A stretch of 11,054 nt of DNA from Geoglobus sp. (GCA_015523645.1 WAJY01000026.1:1-11054); one strand, 5' to 3'; positions 1 to 8,050 are shown, counted from the stretch's first letter. Made by a program: numbers and translations. The notes: generated by a model from the letters alone, not told the origin.

Positions 1-240
1 CTCCATATCCCTTTCAGTAAATCTCTCTATGACATCAGAGTATTCAGGCTTCACCCTCATAAGATACTTATTTCCAAGCTTGACTATTTCTATTGAGCTT
101 TCTCTCCTTGAATAATCATTAACAAGATCCTCAAGAACCTTTTCAACCTCTGAAACTTTCCCACCGATAATCTTCGCAATTCTTGAAGGAGTGAGAGGCT
201 CTGAAGAAGCAAACAATACAGCTTCAATTTCCTTCTTCAT
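1..240 (-). CDS. scpB: Segregation and condensation protein B (ScpB), N-terminal part
   Basis: The first 80 codons of ScpB, cut by the left edge of the window. ScpB is a winged-helix protein that dimerises and binds the kleisin ScpA in the SMC-ScpAB complex, which organises and helps segregate the chromosome. The translation begins MKKEIEAVLFASSEPLTPSR, matching the typical ScpB opening (IEAVLFASGEPL) and leading into the first winged helix, with IAKIIGG and VEKVLEDLVNDY at about residues 21-43. The ATG at 240 lies inside the end of scpA, a 17-bp overlap, and has a GGTGAGAG Shine-Dalgarno-like stretch directly before it, also within scpA. This indicates co-translation with scpA. The frame stays open to base 1. 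Identity is inferred from the N-terminal motif and from its position after smc and scpA; the rest of the protein cannot be seen. Confidence 0.88.
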   Translation of the reverse strand, partial: MKKEIEAVLFASSEPLTPSRIAKIIGGKVSEVEKVLEDLVNDYSRRESSIEIVKLGNKYLMRVKPEYSDVIERFTERDME

Positions 241-931
241 CTCTCACCATCCTGATTTCTATGTCGCTCTCGAAAATTCTCTCCTGATGGATCTCAAAGA
301 TCTTTCTGAAGGCAAGATGGAGAACCGAGATGTACCTTGAAATTAGATCGATGCCTGCTATCTCACCCAGCCTTATCACATCCCTGTTTCTCATCAGCCT
401 CAGTATCTTTACCCTCACCCTCTCTATAATCTCCTCCAGATTCTCATCATGGGGAATTTTAAGCGGGTCTTCTCTACGAGCCCTTTCAAGCCTTCTCCTC
501 TCTCTTCTTCTCTTTCTAACTCTCTCTGCAGACTCAAGCTCCATGATAAGATCCTTGAGTGTTGTGTATCTCCTGACCTTTTTCTTTCCAGCAGATATGA
601 ATGCTCTTATAAGCTCATCCTCTATAGAGAGATCATCCTCAATGAAGTCCTGAGAGATGTAATCATCAAACTCAGAATCATAGGCATGGGTGTCATCAAA
701 AAACTCATCATAGCCTAGAAATTCCTCATCTTCCTCTAGTCCAATTGCTTCACTTGTTACTATGTCAGACTTCATTCTTACCAATATTGCAGCATAAAGC
801 AAAACCTTTCCAGAAATTCTCAGATCAAGCTTTTTTGCCCTTTCAAGCTCCTCAAGAAACTTATCGGCAACCTCAACTACATCTATATTCAGCGGGTCTA
901 TCTCTCCCTTCCTTGCCAGATTGTAGAGCAT
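224..931 (-). CDS. scpA: Segregation and condensation protein A (ScpA), kleisin subunit of SMC
   Basis: A kleisin of 235 aa that bridges the two heads of the SMC dimer and recruits ScpB. The N-terminal helix region (LARKGEIDPLNIDVVEVADKFLEEL) is the typical ScpA neck-binding segment. A strongly acidic stretch follows at about residues 65-105 (many D/E, with F and Y), then an Arg-rich patch at about 135-155 (KRRRERRRLERARRED). The C-terminal winged helix occupies about 165-230 (VIRLGEIAGIDLISRYISVLHLAF in outline), and this part contacts the SMC cap in known kleisins. The ATG at 931 is 2 bp after the smc stop. It is the only ATG/GTG/TTG in the open frame, yet the upstream codons read DDPVE, which resembles the conserved residues before the first ScpA helix. 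The true start may therefore be a few codons earlier on a non-canonical codon (see findings). Confidence 0.9.
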   Translation of the reverse strand: MLYNLARKGEIDPLNIDVVEVADKFLEELERAKKLDLRISGKVLLYAAILVRMKSDIVTSEAIGLEEDEEFLGYDEFFDDTHAYDSEFDDYISQDFIEDDLSIEDELIRAFISAGKKKVRRYTTLKDLIMELESAERVRKRRRERRRLERARREDPLKIPHDENLEEIIERVRVKILRLMRNRDVIRLGEIAGIDLISRYISVLHLAFRKIFEIHQERIFESDIEIRMVRDEEGN

Positions 932-933
932 CT

Positions 934-3900
934 CTACTGGGTCATCAATGCTCTCCTTATCCCAGTCACCTGTGATGAGTTATCCCTCCCCATAGTCACT
1001 CCAACTATCGCATCGGCGAGCTCCAGCATCGGTTTTCTGAGAGATATGACAATGAACTGGGCTTTTGATGACATCTCCCTTATCATTCTCGCAACCCTCA
1101 AAACGTTAACTCCGTCAAGGAACATGTCAACCTCGTCAAAGGCATAGAATGGTGCTGGCTTGTAACGCTGAATTGCAAATATGAAGGCTAGAGCAACAAG
1201 ACTCTTCTCCCCTCCGCTCATCTGCTCTATTCTCTGCACAGGCTTTCCGTAAGGTTTAACATTTATGTGCAACCCTGAATTGAAGGGATTGTCAGGGTCA
1301 TCCAGATAGAGTTCTCCTTCACCATCAGTCAGCCTTTCCATTATCTCCCTAAAATTCTTGTTCAGTGCATTGAAAACCTCGAAGAACTTTTCTCTCTTCA
1401 TCCTCTCATATTTCCTAATTCTTTCCAAGATTTCATTCCTCTCCTCCTCGAGATTTGACTTTCTTGAACTGAGAGTCTCCCATCTTGTTTTAACCTCCTC
1501 ATACTCCTGAATCGCTTTCAAATTTACGTTATCAAACTTCAAAAGCTCAGATTCAACTTTTTCAAGCCCTTTAATTGCCTCATCCTTGCTCATTCTTGGT
1601 TCCATTTCTGGAAGCTTTCTTATCTCCTCTTCAAGCTCATCACACAAATCTTTCCTTGCATTTATTTTCTCATCAATGGCTAATAGGTCGTATTCTAGTC
1701 TGTCCTCTTCATTTTCAAGCTGCTTTAATTCTGAAAAAACGGAATCCCTCTTTTCCCTAAGATCCCTAACCTTCTCTCCCAACTCTTCCTCCTCTTCTCT
1801 CAACCTTGATATCTCCTGCTTAAGATGTTCTATTCTGCCTTCATTCTCCTCAATTTTTCCCCTGTGCTCAGTAACCCTACAATCTATATCCCCTATTCTT
1901 CTCTCTTTCTCCTCCCTTTCTTTTTCTACCTGCTTCAGCTCAATTTCTTTCTTCTCAATCTCTGACTGAATCTTTATCATTGCCTCTCTAACAACAGAAT
2001 GGTTGTTTTTCAGATTTTCAATCTCTTCTGCAAGCTTAGGAAGTTTGCTGTCCTTCATCTGTCTGTTTAGCTTTTCCAGCTCACTCTCCTTTTCTCTGAT
2101 CAGCCCATCCAGAGCTTTGATCTCTTCCTCAACCTCACCGATCTTTTTACCCAATAACTTCCTTTCATTTTCCTTGGTCTCTATCTTTTCAAGGATTTCA
2201 ACCTCTCTCCCTGAAATGCTCTCTAATCTACCATTCAAAACGCTTATTTCATTCTCAATCTCTCTGAACCTCTCTTCAATTTCGGCAAGAACCTTGCTCA
2301 CATCCCTCCAACTTTCCTCCAGTTTTCTAAGCTCTCCTATAAGAGAGGCTTTTTTTGAATTAAGGAAGGTAATTTCCTCAGATATCTTCTTTTCTCTCTC
2401 CATGAGTTCTTTTGAGACTAGAAGTCCTCTCCTCCTTTCCATGCTTCCTCCTGTGATTGCTCCGCTTTTCTCTATGAGCTCACCATCGAGGGTTACTATC
2501 CTCCTCCCATCCATCAGCCTTTTGGCATTCTCAATATCATTGACAACAAGCGTGTCCCTGAAAACAAAATTGAAGATTGGCTTGAATTTTGGATCACATT
2601 TAACCAAGTTTACAGCATAATCTATAACTCCTCTTTCTTTGAGAACATCTCCATCCAGCTTTAGTCCATCAAAATTCTTTCTTATCTTGTTCAAAGGCAG
2701 GAAGGTCGCCCTACCACCTTTGATCTGCTTGAGGTAGTTTATAGCCCTTATAGCATCATCTTCGCTCTCGACAACTATGAAATTTAAAGAATTGCCTGCA
2801 GCAACCTCCAATGCCAAAGCAAATTTCTCATCAACTTCAGCAAGTTGTGCAACAACTCCGAAAATGCCAGGGAGAGCTTTTCTCTCCCTTGCCTCAAGAA
2901 CAAGCTCGACAGCCTTGCTGAAACTTGATTCATAGGCAGAGAGCTCAGCCTTAACTTTGGCAAGTTCAAGCTCTTTCTGCCTTATTTCCTCGTCAATCGA
3001 TGATATTCTGTTTCTATACTCGAAAATCTTTGCATCTAGATCCTTCTTTCTCTCTATTTCCCTAGAAAGTTCATCCTCAACCCTTTCTCTCTCTTTGCAT
3101 TTCTCATCAATTTCATCCTTTATCCTTCTATACTCCTCCTTAATTCTCCTCAGCTCTCCCTCAAGCTCCTCTATCTCTATTGTTATTCTTCTTATTCCTT
3201 CGTAAATTCTGTCTCTTTCTCTGAGAAGTGATGATCTTTTCTGCTTCTCTTCCTCAATCTCTTCAGAAAGTCTCAGAATCCTGTCCTTAAGTTCCTCCTC
3301 TTCCCCGCTTATCTGATCGATCTCAGCCTTTATGCTTTCAATTTTTAAATTAAGATTTGAAAGGCTCTCCTCCACACTCTCTTTCTGAAGATTAAGGGAT
3401 TCCAGTTCTTTTTTCAGGATGTTCTCTTTATCAGACAGCTTTGCCAGTTCAAGCAGAATCTTCATTCTCTCCTGATTTAGCTTCTCAATTTCATTTCTGA
3501 GAATTTCCTCTTCCTTTCTCAGTGCCTCAATTTCACCTTGATATTTTGTCAAAAGCTCCTGAATCTGCCTGTATCTCTCATCAGCCTCCTCCGATATTTT
3601 TCTGGATATTTCATCAAGCTCATATCTCTTTTTCTCTTTAAATTCCTTGATTTCGGCTATTCTGTATACTATCTTGTCTTTTTGAGTTTCAAATCTATCA
3701 ATCTCCCTCCTTACCTTCTGGAACTTTGCAAGCAACTCCCTTCTCCTTATAGCCATCAACTCATTCTCAAACCTCTCCTTCTCTGACAGAAGATTTCTGT
3801 ATCTCAGAGCTTCCTCTCTGTCTTTCTCAAGGTCTTTCAGCCTTAGCTCAACCTCATGGAGTATTGCAGAGAGTTTGTCTATGTTCTGCCTGACAGCTTC

Positions 3901-4431
3901 AAGCTCTTCTATAGCCTTTGCCTTCTTTTCTTCGAATTCCGAGATACCGGCGATGTCATCTATTATCTTCCTTCTTTGGAGTGGTGTCATCTCAACTATT
4001 CTTGTCACGTCTCCCTGCATGACTATGTTGTATGCATCTCCGTAAATGCCTGTTTTTTCAAGAACTCTCATAACTTCAGAGTGGCTTGAGGGCTTCCCGT
4101 TTATGTAATAGTTGCTGTAGTAGTTCTTTTCCGTCACCCTAACTCTCCTCAGTATTCTCAGCTCCTCCCCACTTTCATCCTTGAATACAATTTCAACCTC
4201 GGCTGTGCCAAGATTTCTTCCATTCCCTGAAAAGATGAGATCGGTTAGTTTTTCTGCTCTAAGAACCTTGGAAGAGCTGTGAAGACCCAAGCAGAAAACA
4301 ATAGAATCTATTATATTTGACTTACCACTTCCATTTGGACCGCTTATAACAGTAAAACCTTTTTCGAGAGGTATCTCTACTTTTTTACCGAATGACTTGA
4401 AGTTTTTTATTGTTATTTTCTTGATGTGCAT
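934..4431 (-). CDS. smc: Chromosome segregation ATPase SMC
   Basis: A full-length SMC of 1165 aa, close to the usual 1170-1190. It forms a homodimeric ATP-driven ring that compacts and segregates the chromosome together with ScpA and ScpB. The N-terminal head half has Walker A GPNGSGKSN at 31-39, an R-loop arginine at about 58 (VLRAEK) and Q-loop Q139 (VMQGDV). A long coiled coil runs from about 165 to 505. The hinge spans about 505-670, with LPGIFGVVAQL and the glycine-containing GAITGGS near 657-663. A returning coiled coil reaches about 1000. The C-terminal head half carries the ABC signature MSGGEKSLVALAF at 1071-1083 and Walker B with catalytic D1099-E1100 (AFDEVDMFLD). All catalytic elements are intact. 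The ATG at 4431 is preceded by GAAGGT, only 4 bp after the stop of the upstream coiled-coil gene, and scpA follows 2 bp downstream. The four genes probably share the promoter near 4804. Confidence 0.97.
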   Translation of the reverse strand: MHIKKITIKNFKSFGKKVEIPLEKGFTVISGPNGSGKSNIIDSIVFCLGLHSSSKVLRAEKLTDLIFSGNGRNLGTAEVEIVFKDESGEELRILRRVRVTEKNYYSNYYINGKPSSHSEVMRVLEKTGIYGDAYNIVMQGDVTRIVEMTPLQRRKIIDDIAGISEFEEKKAKAIEELEAVRQNIDKLSAILHEVELRLKDLEKDREEALRYRNLLSEKERFENELMAIRRRELLAKFQKVRREIDRFETQKDKIVYRIAEIKEFKEKKRYELDEISRKISEEADERYRQIQELLTKYQGEIEALRKEEEILRNEIEKLNQERMKILLELAKLSDKENILKKELESLNLQKESVEESLSNLNLKIESIKAEIDQISGEEEELKDRILRLSEEIEEEKQKRSSLLRERDRIYEGIRRITIEIEELEGELRRIKEEYRRIKDEIDEKCKERERVEDELSREIERKKDLDAKIFEYRNRISSIDEEIRQKELELAKVKAELSAYESSFSKAVELVLEARERKALPGIFGVVAQLAEVDEKFALALEVAAGNSLNFIVVESEDDAIRAINYLKQIKGGRATFLPLNKIRKNFDGLKLDGDVLKERGVIDYAVNLVKCDPKFKPIFNFVFRDTLVVNDIENAKRLMDGRRIVTLDGELIEKSGAITGGSMERRRGLLVSKELMEREKKISEEITFLNSKKASLIGELRKLEESWRDVSKVLAEIEERFREIENEISVLNGRLESISGREVEILEKIETKENERKLLGKKIGEVEEEIKALDGLIREKESELEKLNRQMKDSKLPKLAEEIENLKNNHSVVREAMIKIQSEIEKKEIELKQVEKEREEKERRIGDIDCRVTEHRGKIEENEGRIEHLKQEISRLREEEEELGEKVRDLREKRDSVFSELKQLENEEDRLEYDLLAIDEKINARKDLCDELEEEIRKLPEMEPRMSKDEAIKGLEKVESELLKFDNVNLKAIQEYEEVKTRWETLSSRKSNLEEERNEILERIRKYERMKREKFFEVFNALNKNFREIMERLTDGEGELYLDDPDNPFNSGLHINVKPYGKPVQRIEQMSGGEKSLVALAFIFAIQRYKPAPFYAFDEVDMFLDGVNVLRVARMIREMSSKAQFIVISLRKPMLELADAIVGVTMGRDNSSQVTGIRRALMTQ

Positions 4432-4435
4432 ACCT

Positions 4436-4777
4436 TCAATCGCACACTATAATTTCATCACTTCTATTCTCGTCATTATCAAAATCCCTTTCAAGGTCAC
4501 CAATCTCTTTTATCTCACTGGATTTTGATCCACCTTTTGAGATCTCCGTTTTCAAATACAATACCTCATTCATCAGGCTTTCAACTGTCTTGTTCAGTTC
4601 AGCCACCTTTGCCTCAAGCATTTTTATTCTACCCAGCTCACTTGATATCTCTCTAATTATCTCCTCCTTCAATTCTTCAATATTCATGTTTGCCACCCTT
4701 CTCAACTCTCTCAATTCCTTCTCCTTCTCAGCAAGCTTTCTTTCAAGCCTCTCAATAATCAGATCCCTCTCACTCAT
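4436..4777 (-). CDS. Small coiled-coil protein of unknown function, first gene of the smc operon
   Basis: I do not recognise this 113-aa protein. Residues about 5-82 are almost entirely charged heptad-like helix (LERKLAEKEKELRELRR, then LEAKVAELNKTVESLMNEV), with a possible break around VANMN at 28-32. The C-terminal 30 residues are very acidic and probably unstructured (EIGDLERDFDNDENRSDE), ending in the short hydrophobic tail IIVCD. There is no signal peptide or membrane segment, and the only cysteine is the penultimate residue. The gene ends 4 bp before smc and has its own promoter with no Shine-Dalgarno site, so it appears to be the leader gene of the smc-scpA-scpB transcript. By position it could be an accessory or regulator of SMC, but this is inference: coiled-coil composition alone tells nothing specific about function. 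That it is a real gene is supported by the promoter, the tight spacing and the uninterrupted frame. Confidence 0.8.
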   Translation of the reverse strand: MSERDLIIERLERKLAEKEKELRELRRVANMNIEELKEEIIREISSELGRIKMLEAKVAELNKTVESLMNEVLYLKTEISKGGSKSSEIKEIGDLERDFDNDENRSDEIIVCD

Positions 4778-4799
4778 TTGTTAAAAATTGATTTTCTAG

Positions 4800-4808
4800 T
4801 TTATATAT
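4800..4808 (-). promoter_or_regulatory. TATA box of the smc operon
   Basis: The minus strand reads ATATATAAA, with an A-rich stretch just upstream where a BRE would sit. Its centre is about 27 bp before the ATG at 4777, the usual archaeal distance from TATA box to transcription start. Transcription should therefore begin at or beside the start codon, giving a leaderless mRNA; the bases before the ATG (TTTTTAACAA) hold no Shine-Dalgarno site. The box lies immediately downstream of the aspS stop, separating the aspS unit from the smc operon. Confidence 0.65.
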
Positions 4809-4812
4809 TTTT

Positions 4813-6105
4813 TCACGGAACAAGTCTGTGCCTGTCCCTTGGAAAGAGTACAGCCTCTCTGATGTTCTGCAAGCCAAGTATTGCCATCATGAGCCTGTCA
4901 AGACCCATCCCCCATCCTGCGTGTGGTGGCATACCATATCTGAATGTCTCGAGATAGAACCCAAAGTTTTCGGGAGAGAGTCCTTGATCTCTCATCCTCT
5001 TTACAAGCAAATCGTATTTGTGAATTCTCTGGGCTCCACTTGCAATCTCAATCCACCCTTTCATAAGATCAAACGTCTTCGATATCTCTGGATCGCTCTC
5101 ATATGGCATAGCATAAAAGGGCTTGCTTTCAGTTGGCCAGTCAACTATGAAGTAGTATCCCCCATAATCTTCAGCAATCAGCTTTAAAGCTGAGGTTGAG
5201 AGATCTTCTCCCCAATTCACATCTTCTCCCTTCTTCCTTGCTATCTCAACAGCATCATCGTAGCTGAGCCTTTCAAATGGTGTATCTGGAACCTCCAAAT
5301 CAACACCTATCCAGCCTAGATATCTCTCACAACGCTCATTTACCTTCTCATAAACCTCTCTAACAGCCTCCTCCAGATACCTCATCACTCCTTCATGATC
5401 GACAAAGCTCACCTCTATATCAACGCTTATTGCCTCGTTCAAATGCCTTACAGTATTGTGCTCCTCAGCTCTGAAAATTGGTCCAATTTCCAAGACTTTT
5501 TCAAAGCCTGCAGCCATAAGCGTTTGTTTGTAAAGCTGTGGGCTTTGATTGAGAAATGCCTCTCTCTCGAAATAGCTTATCGGGAAAAGCTCAGTTCCAC
5601 CTTCTGTTGCTGTTGACACTATCTTTGGTGTCTGAACCTCTATAAAGCCATGCCTGTCAAAGAACTCTCTTAGAGCCTGAACAACAGCATGTCTAACTCT
5701 GAATATTGCCTGAATCTTTGGCTTTCTCAGATCCATGAATCTGTTGTCAAGCCTTGTGTCGAGTTCTGCAGGAACCTTTTCTGTAACTTCCAAAGGCAGT
5801 GGTGCGTCTGAAACATTCAGGATTTCTATTTCCCTTGGAATTATCTCAAAACCATTTGGTGCTTTCTTTTCCTCCTTAACCTGCCCAAAAACCTTTATTA
5901 CGCTTTCTCTCCTTAGTTTTCTGGCTTTTTTAAAAAGCTCCCTATCAACAACCTTTTTCGGAAGAGTTATCTGTGCAAAACCCTCTCTGTCTCTCAAAAC
6001 TAAAAAAACAAGACCTCCAAGATCTCTTATCTCATGAACCCAACCGTAAAGTTCGATTTCCTTGCCAAAATCTTCCTCACAAATCTCAGCCGTATATTTC
6101 CTCAT
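4813..6105 (-). CDS. aspS: Aspartyl-tRNA synthetase, archaeal type (possibly non-discriminating)
   Basis: A class II synthetase of 430 aa that charges tRNA-Asp in the cytoplasm. The N-terminal OB-fold anticodon-binding domain covers about 1-110 (GWVHEIRDLGG at 21-31). The catalytic domain shows STATEGGTELF at about 164-174, motif 2 FRAEEHNTVRHLNE at 211-224, and motif 3 GWGMGLDRL at 397-405 with the ATP-binding Arg. The chosen start is the ATG at 6105, which overlaps the hisD stop as ATGA and has GAGGT 4 bases before it. The frame also opens at a GTG at 6138, adding 11 residues (including CKIC), but that is further inside hisD, and archaeal AspRSs usually begin with an MxxYTAEI-like sequence as here. 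H24 and P83 occupy positions reported to favour non-discriminating archaeal AspRS, which would also charge tRNA-Asn. Probably co-transcribed with hisD and the phosphopantothenate synthetase gene. Confidence 0.95.
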   Translation of the reverse strand: MRKYTAEICEEDFGKEIELYGWVHEIRDLGGLVFLVLRDREGFAQITLPKKVVDRELFKKARKLRRESVIKVFGQVKEEKKAPNGFEIIPREIEILNVSDAPLPLEVTEKVPAELDTRLDNRFMDLRKPKIQAIFRVRHAVVQALREFFDRHGFIEVQTPKIVSTATEGGTELFPISYFEREAFLNQSPQLYKQTLMAAGFEKVLEIGPIFRAEEHNTVRHLNEAISVDIEVSFVDHEGVMRYLEEAVREVYEKVNERCERYLGWIGVDLEVPDTPFERLSYDDAVEIARKKGEDVNWGEDLSTSALKLIAEDYGGYYFIVDWPTESKPFYAMPYESDPEISKTFDLMKGWIEIASGAQRIHKYDLLVKRMRDQGLSPENFGFYLETFRYGMPPHAGWGMGLDRLMMAILGLQNIREAVLFPRDRHRLVP

Positions 6106-7277
6106 TTCAACCTCTCCTCCACAGATCTTGCATGCCACTCAAGACCTTCGGCTCTTGCAAGCTTTATTATGGCATCTTTTAACCTTTCAAGCCCTTCTCT
6201 CTTGATTTCCTGATACGTAATGCTTTTCATAAACGTTTCAACACTCAACCCAGAGTACATTCTTGCAAATCCCGAGGTTGGGAGTATGTGGTTCGTTCCA
6301 CTTGCATAATCTCCTGCAGATACAGGAGAGTACTCCCCTAAAAAAACACTTCCAGCATGCTTTACTTTTTCAAACACTCCCCAGTTATCTTCTGTTAGTA
6401 TCACAAGATGTTCGGGAGCAATTTTATTAGAGAGCTCGATAGCCTTTTTTATGCTCTCAACAACTCTCACCTCAAGTCTAGCATTCTTGTTCTCTCCTAA
6501 AACGATTTCCTTAACTCTCTCTGCTAGAGAGACCGATGTTGTTATTACAACAGCCCTCGCCATGGGATCATGCTCAAGCTGCGCAAGGCATTCTAAAGCC
6601 ACAAGATTGGCATCAGCACTCCCATCTGCAATAACAAGCACCTCAGAAGGACCAGCTGGCAGATCTATTGCGACAACATCCTGCACGAGAAGTTTTGCAA
6701 TCGTCACGTAGATGTTTCCTGGTCCGGTTATTTTGTCAACCTTTTTTATCGTTTCTGTGCCGTAAGCCATCCCTGCAATTGCCTGTGCTCCTCCTACCTT
6801 GTATATTTCATCAACTCCACACATGTCCATCGCAACCAAGGTTACGGGCTTTACCTTTCCTCTCTCGTCCGGTGGTGTGCAAGCAACAATCGTTTCCACA
6901 CCTGCAAGCCTTGCTGGAACTGCAGACATGAGCACTGTAGAAGGATAGCTAGCCCTTCCACCAGGGATGTACAAGCCAACTTTTTCAATGGCTGTATATT
7001 TCTTCCCAATCACCACATCTCCAAAATCAATTCTCATGTCAAGCTCTGGCATCGTTAAGTAATGGAATCTCTCTATGTTGTCCCTAGCAACCTCTAAGGC
7101 GTTGATTAGCTCTTCATCAACACTCCCATAGGCTTCCTCAACCTCTTCCTCCTCAACCCTAAATTTTTCAAGCCTGATTCCATCAAATCTCTCTGTAAGC
7201 TCAATTATAGCCTTATCTCCTTCCCTTTTAACTTTCTCGACAATTTCCCTAACACTTTCCATGTATTCCTCAATCAT
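6102..7277 (-). CDS. hisD: Histidinol dehydrogenase
   Basis: Catalyses the last two steps of histidine synthesis, oxidising L-histidinol through histidinal to histidine with two NAD+ and a catalytic zinc. From the ATG at 7277 the protein has 391 aa. Expected residues are present: zinc ligands Q233 and H236 in AQLEHDP, the acid/base pair E289-H290 in KIAPEHL, D323 in SAGDYASGTNH, and H382 in the C-terminal EWHARSVEERL. The nucleotide-binding fold shows GLYIPGG at about 101-107. The enzyme is shorter than the usual 425-435 aa because the N-terminal arm is reduced. The ATG at 7277 has GGTGA 5 bases upstream and overlaps the upstream gene by 8 bp. A TTG at 7301 in the same frame, with AGGAG 4 bases before it, would give 399 aa and cannot be excluded. 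No other his gene is nearby, in keeping with dispersed archaeal his genes. Confidence 0.96.
   Translation of the reverse strand: MIEEYMESVREIVEKVKREGDKAIIELTERFDGIRLEKFRVEEEEVEEAYGSVDEELINALEVARDNIERFHYLTMPELDMRIDFGDVVIGKKYTAIEKVGLYIPGGRASYPSTVLMSAVPARLAGVETIVACTPPDERGKVKPVTLVAMDMCGVDEIYKVGGAQAIAGMAYGTETIKKVDKITGPGNIYVTIAKLLVQDVVAIDLPAGPSEVLVIADGSADANLVALECLAQLEHDPMARAVVITTSVSLAERVKEIVLGENKNARLEVRVVESIKKAIELSNKIAPEHLVILTEDNWGVFEKVKHAGSVFLGEYSPVSAGDYASGTNHILPTSGFARMYSGLSVETFMKSITYQEIKREGLERLKDAIIKLARAEGLEWHARSVEERLK
6110..6120 (-). promoter_or_regulatory. Ribosome binding site deciding the aspS start
   Basis: On the minus strand this reads GGAGGAGAGGT, ending 4 bases before the ATG at 6105. 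It lies wholly inside the last codons of hisD. Its position favours the ATG start over the in-frame GTG at 6138 and suggests translational coupling with hisD. Confidence 0.65.
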
Positions 7278-8031
7278 GCAGTTCACCAGCTCTTTTCTCA
7301 AGATACTCCTTTATTGCAAGAATAGCATTTCTCAAAATCCTTCTGTTATCATACATTTCAACGATCTCTTTCAACTCATCCTTATTCGCTTTCTTCAAAT
7401 CCTCTGCAAATTTCAGCATGTTGGGAATTGCTCTTGTTATGTTGTCTATAATGCTAACATCTGCCATCCGGGAAGTTCTGGACAGAGGATTGAGATCAAT
7501 TGAAATTACCTTCTTCCCGTGCCTTTTGAGAATTTCACACCTGTCGCCATCTTCTAAAGGAACGAGAACCACATCAGCCTTCAATATTCCTCTTCTATCG
7601 ACTATCCTTCTTGCAGATTCAAGTCCTTCTAATTCTGCATCTCCTCTGCTATAGACTGGAATGCCAAATCTCTCCATCTCCTTTGATATTATCTCCACTC
7701 TCCTCTCATCCCTGTGAAAGATGTTGACTTCAACAGGAGTGCCGATAGCCTTTGCAAGTCTGGCAATTTCTTCAGAGGCTAGAGCAACAGCATTTCCGTT
7801 TACAGAGATAACAGGATTTTTGGCAAGCATCAACATGGCAACAGCTGTTTTTTCTGCCTCAAGTGCAAAATCTCTACTTGATTCACCAAGTATGTAGTCA
7901 AAGCATTCTCCCCTTCCATGGGCTATCAGCCCTTCCGGAACAACGATCCCCTTTCTGAAAGCAGAAACCAGTTTCTCCCTTATCATCAGCGAATGGTAGC
8001 GTGGATGAGACTTTGGAATTTGCATGGGCAT
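7270..8031 (-). CDS. 4-phosphopantoate--beta-alanine ligase (archaeal phosphopantothenate synthetase)
   Basis: An archaeal-specific enzyme of coenzyme A synthesis that joins 4-phosphopantoate and beta-alanine using ATP, replacing the bacterial PanC route. The 253-aa length fits the family (about 250-265). Family hallmarks are the opening IPKSHPRYHSLMIREKL, then GIVVPEGLIAHGRGECFDY at about 28-46, and AKNPVISVNGNAVAL at about 70-84; the later part includes DVVLVPLEDGDRCEIL. The protein is soluble and no membrane segment is seen. The ATG at 8031 sits about 25 bp downstream of a TATA box with no Shine-Dalgarno site; a second ATG two codons later (MQIP) is an alternative start. The 3' end overlaps hisD by 8 bp, so this is probably the first gene of a ligase-hisD-aspS transcript. 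The members share no pathway beyond core metabolism. Confidence 0.93.
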   Translation of the reverse strand: MPMQIPKSHPRYHSLMIREKLVSAFRKGIVVPEGLIAHGRGECFDYILGESSRDFALEAEKTAVAMLMLAKNPVISVNGNAVALASEEIARLAKAIGTPVEVNIFHRDERRVEIISKEMERFGIPVYSRGDAELEGLESARRIVDRRGILKADVVLVPLEDGDRCEILKRHGKKVISIDLNPLSRTSRMADVSIIDNITRAIPNMLKFAEDLKKANKDELKEIVEMYDNRRILRNAILAIKEYLEKRAGELHD

Positions 8032-8050
8032 GTTTTGTCAGATGAGATTA

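Noticed and set aside
1586-2620. Long plus-strand frames rich in Ser, Phe and Leu opposite smc
   Set aside because: They are antisense shadows of the Glu/Lys/Leu-rich coiled coil; they have the expected biased composition and no start signals.
6106-6138. GTG-initiated extension of AspRS carrying CKICGG, resembling half of a zinc ribbon
   Set aside because: The codons overlap the conserved hisD C-terminus (HARSVEERL), the family starts at the downstream ATG, and there is no partner Cys pair.
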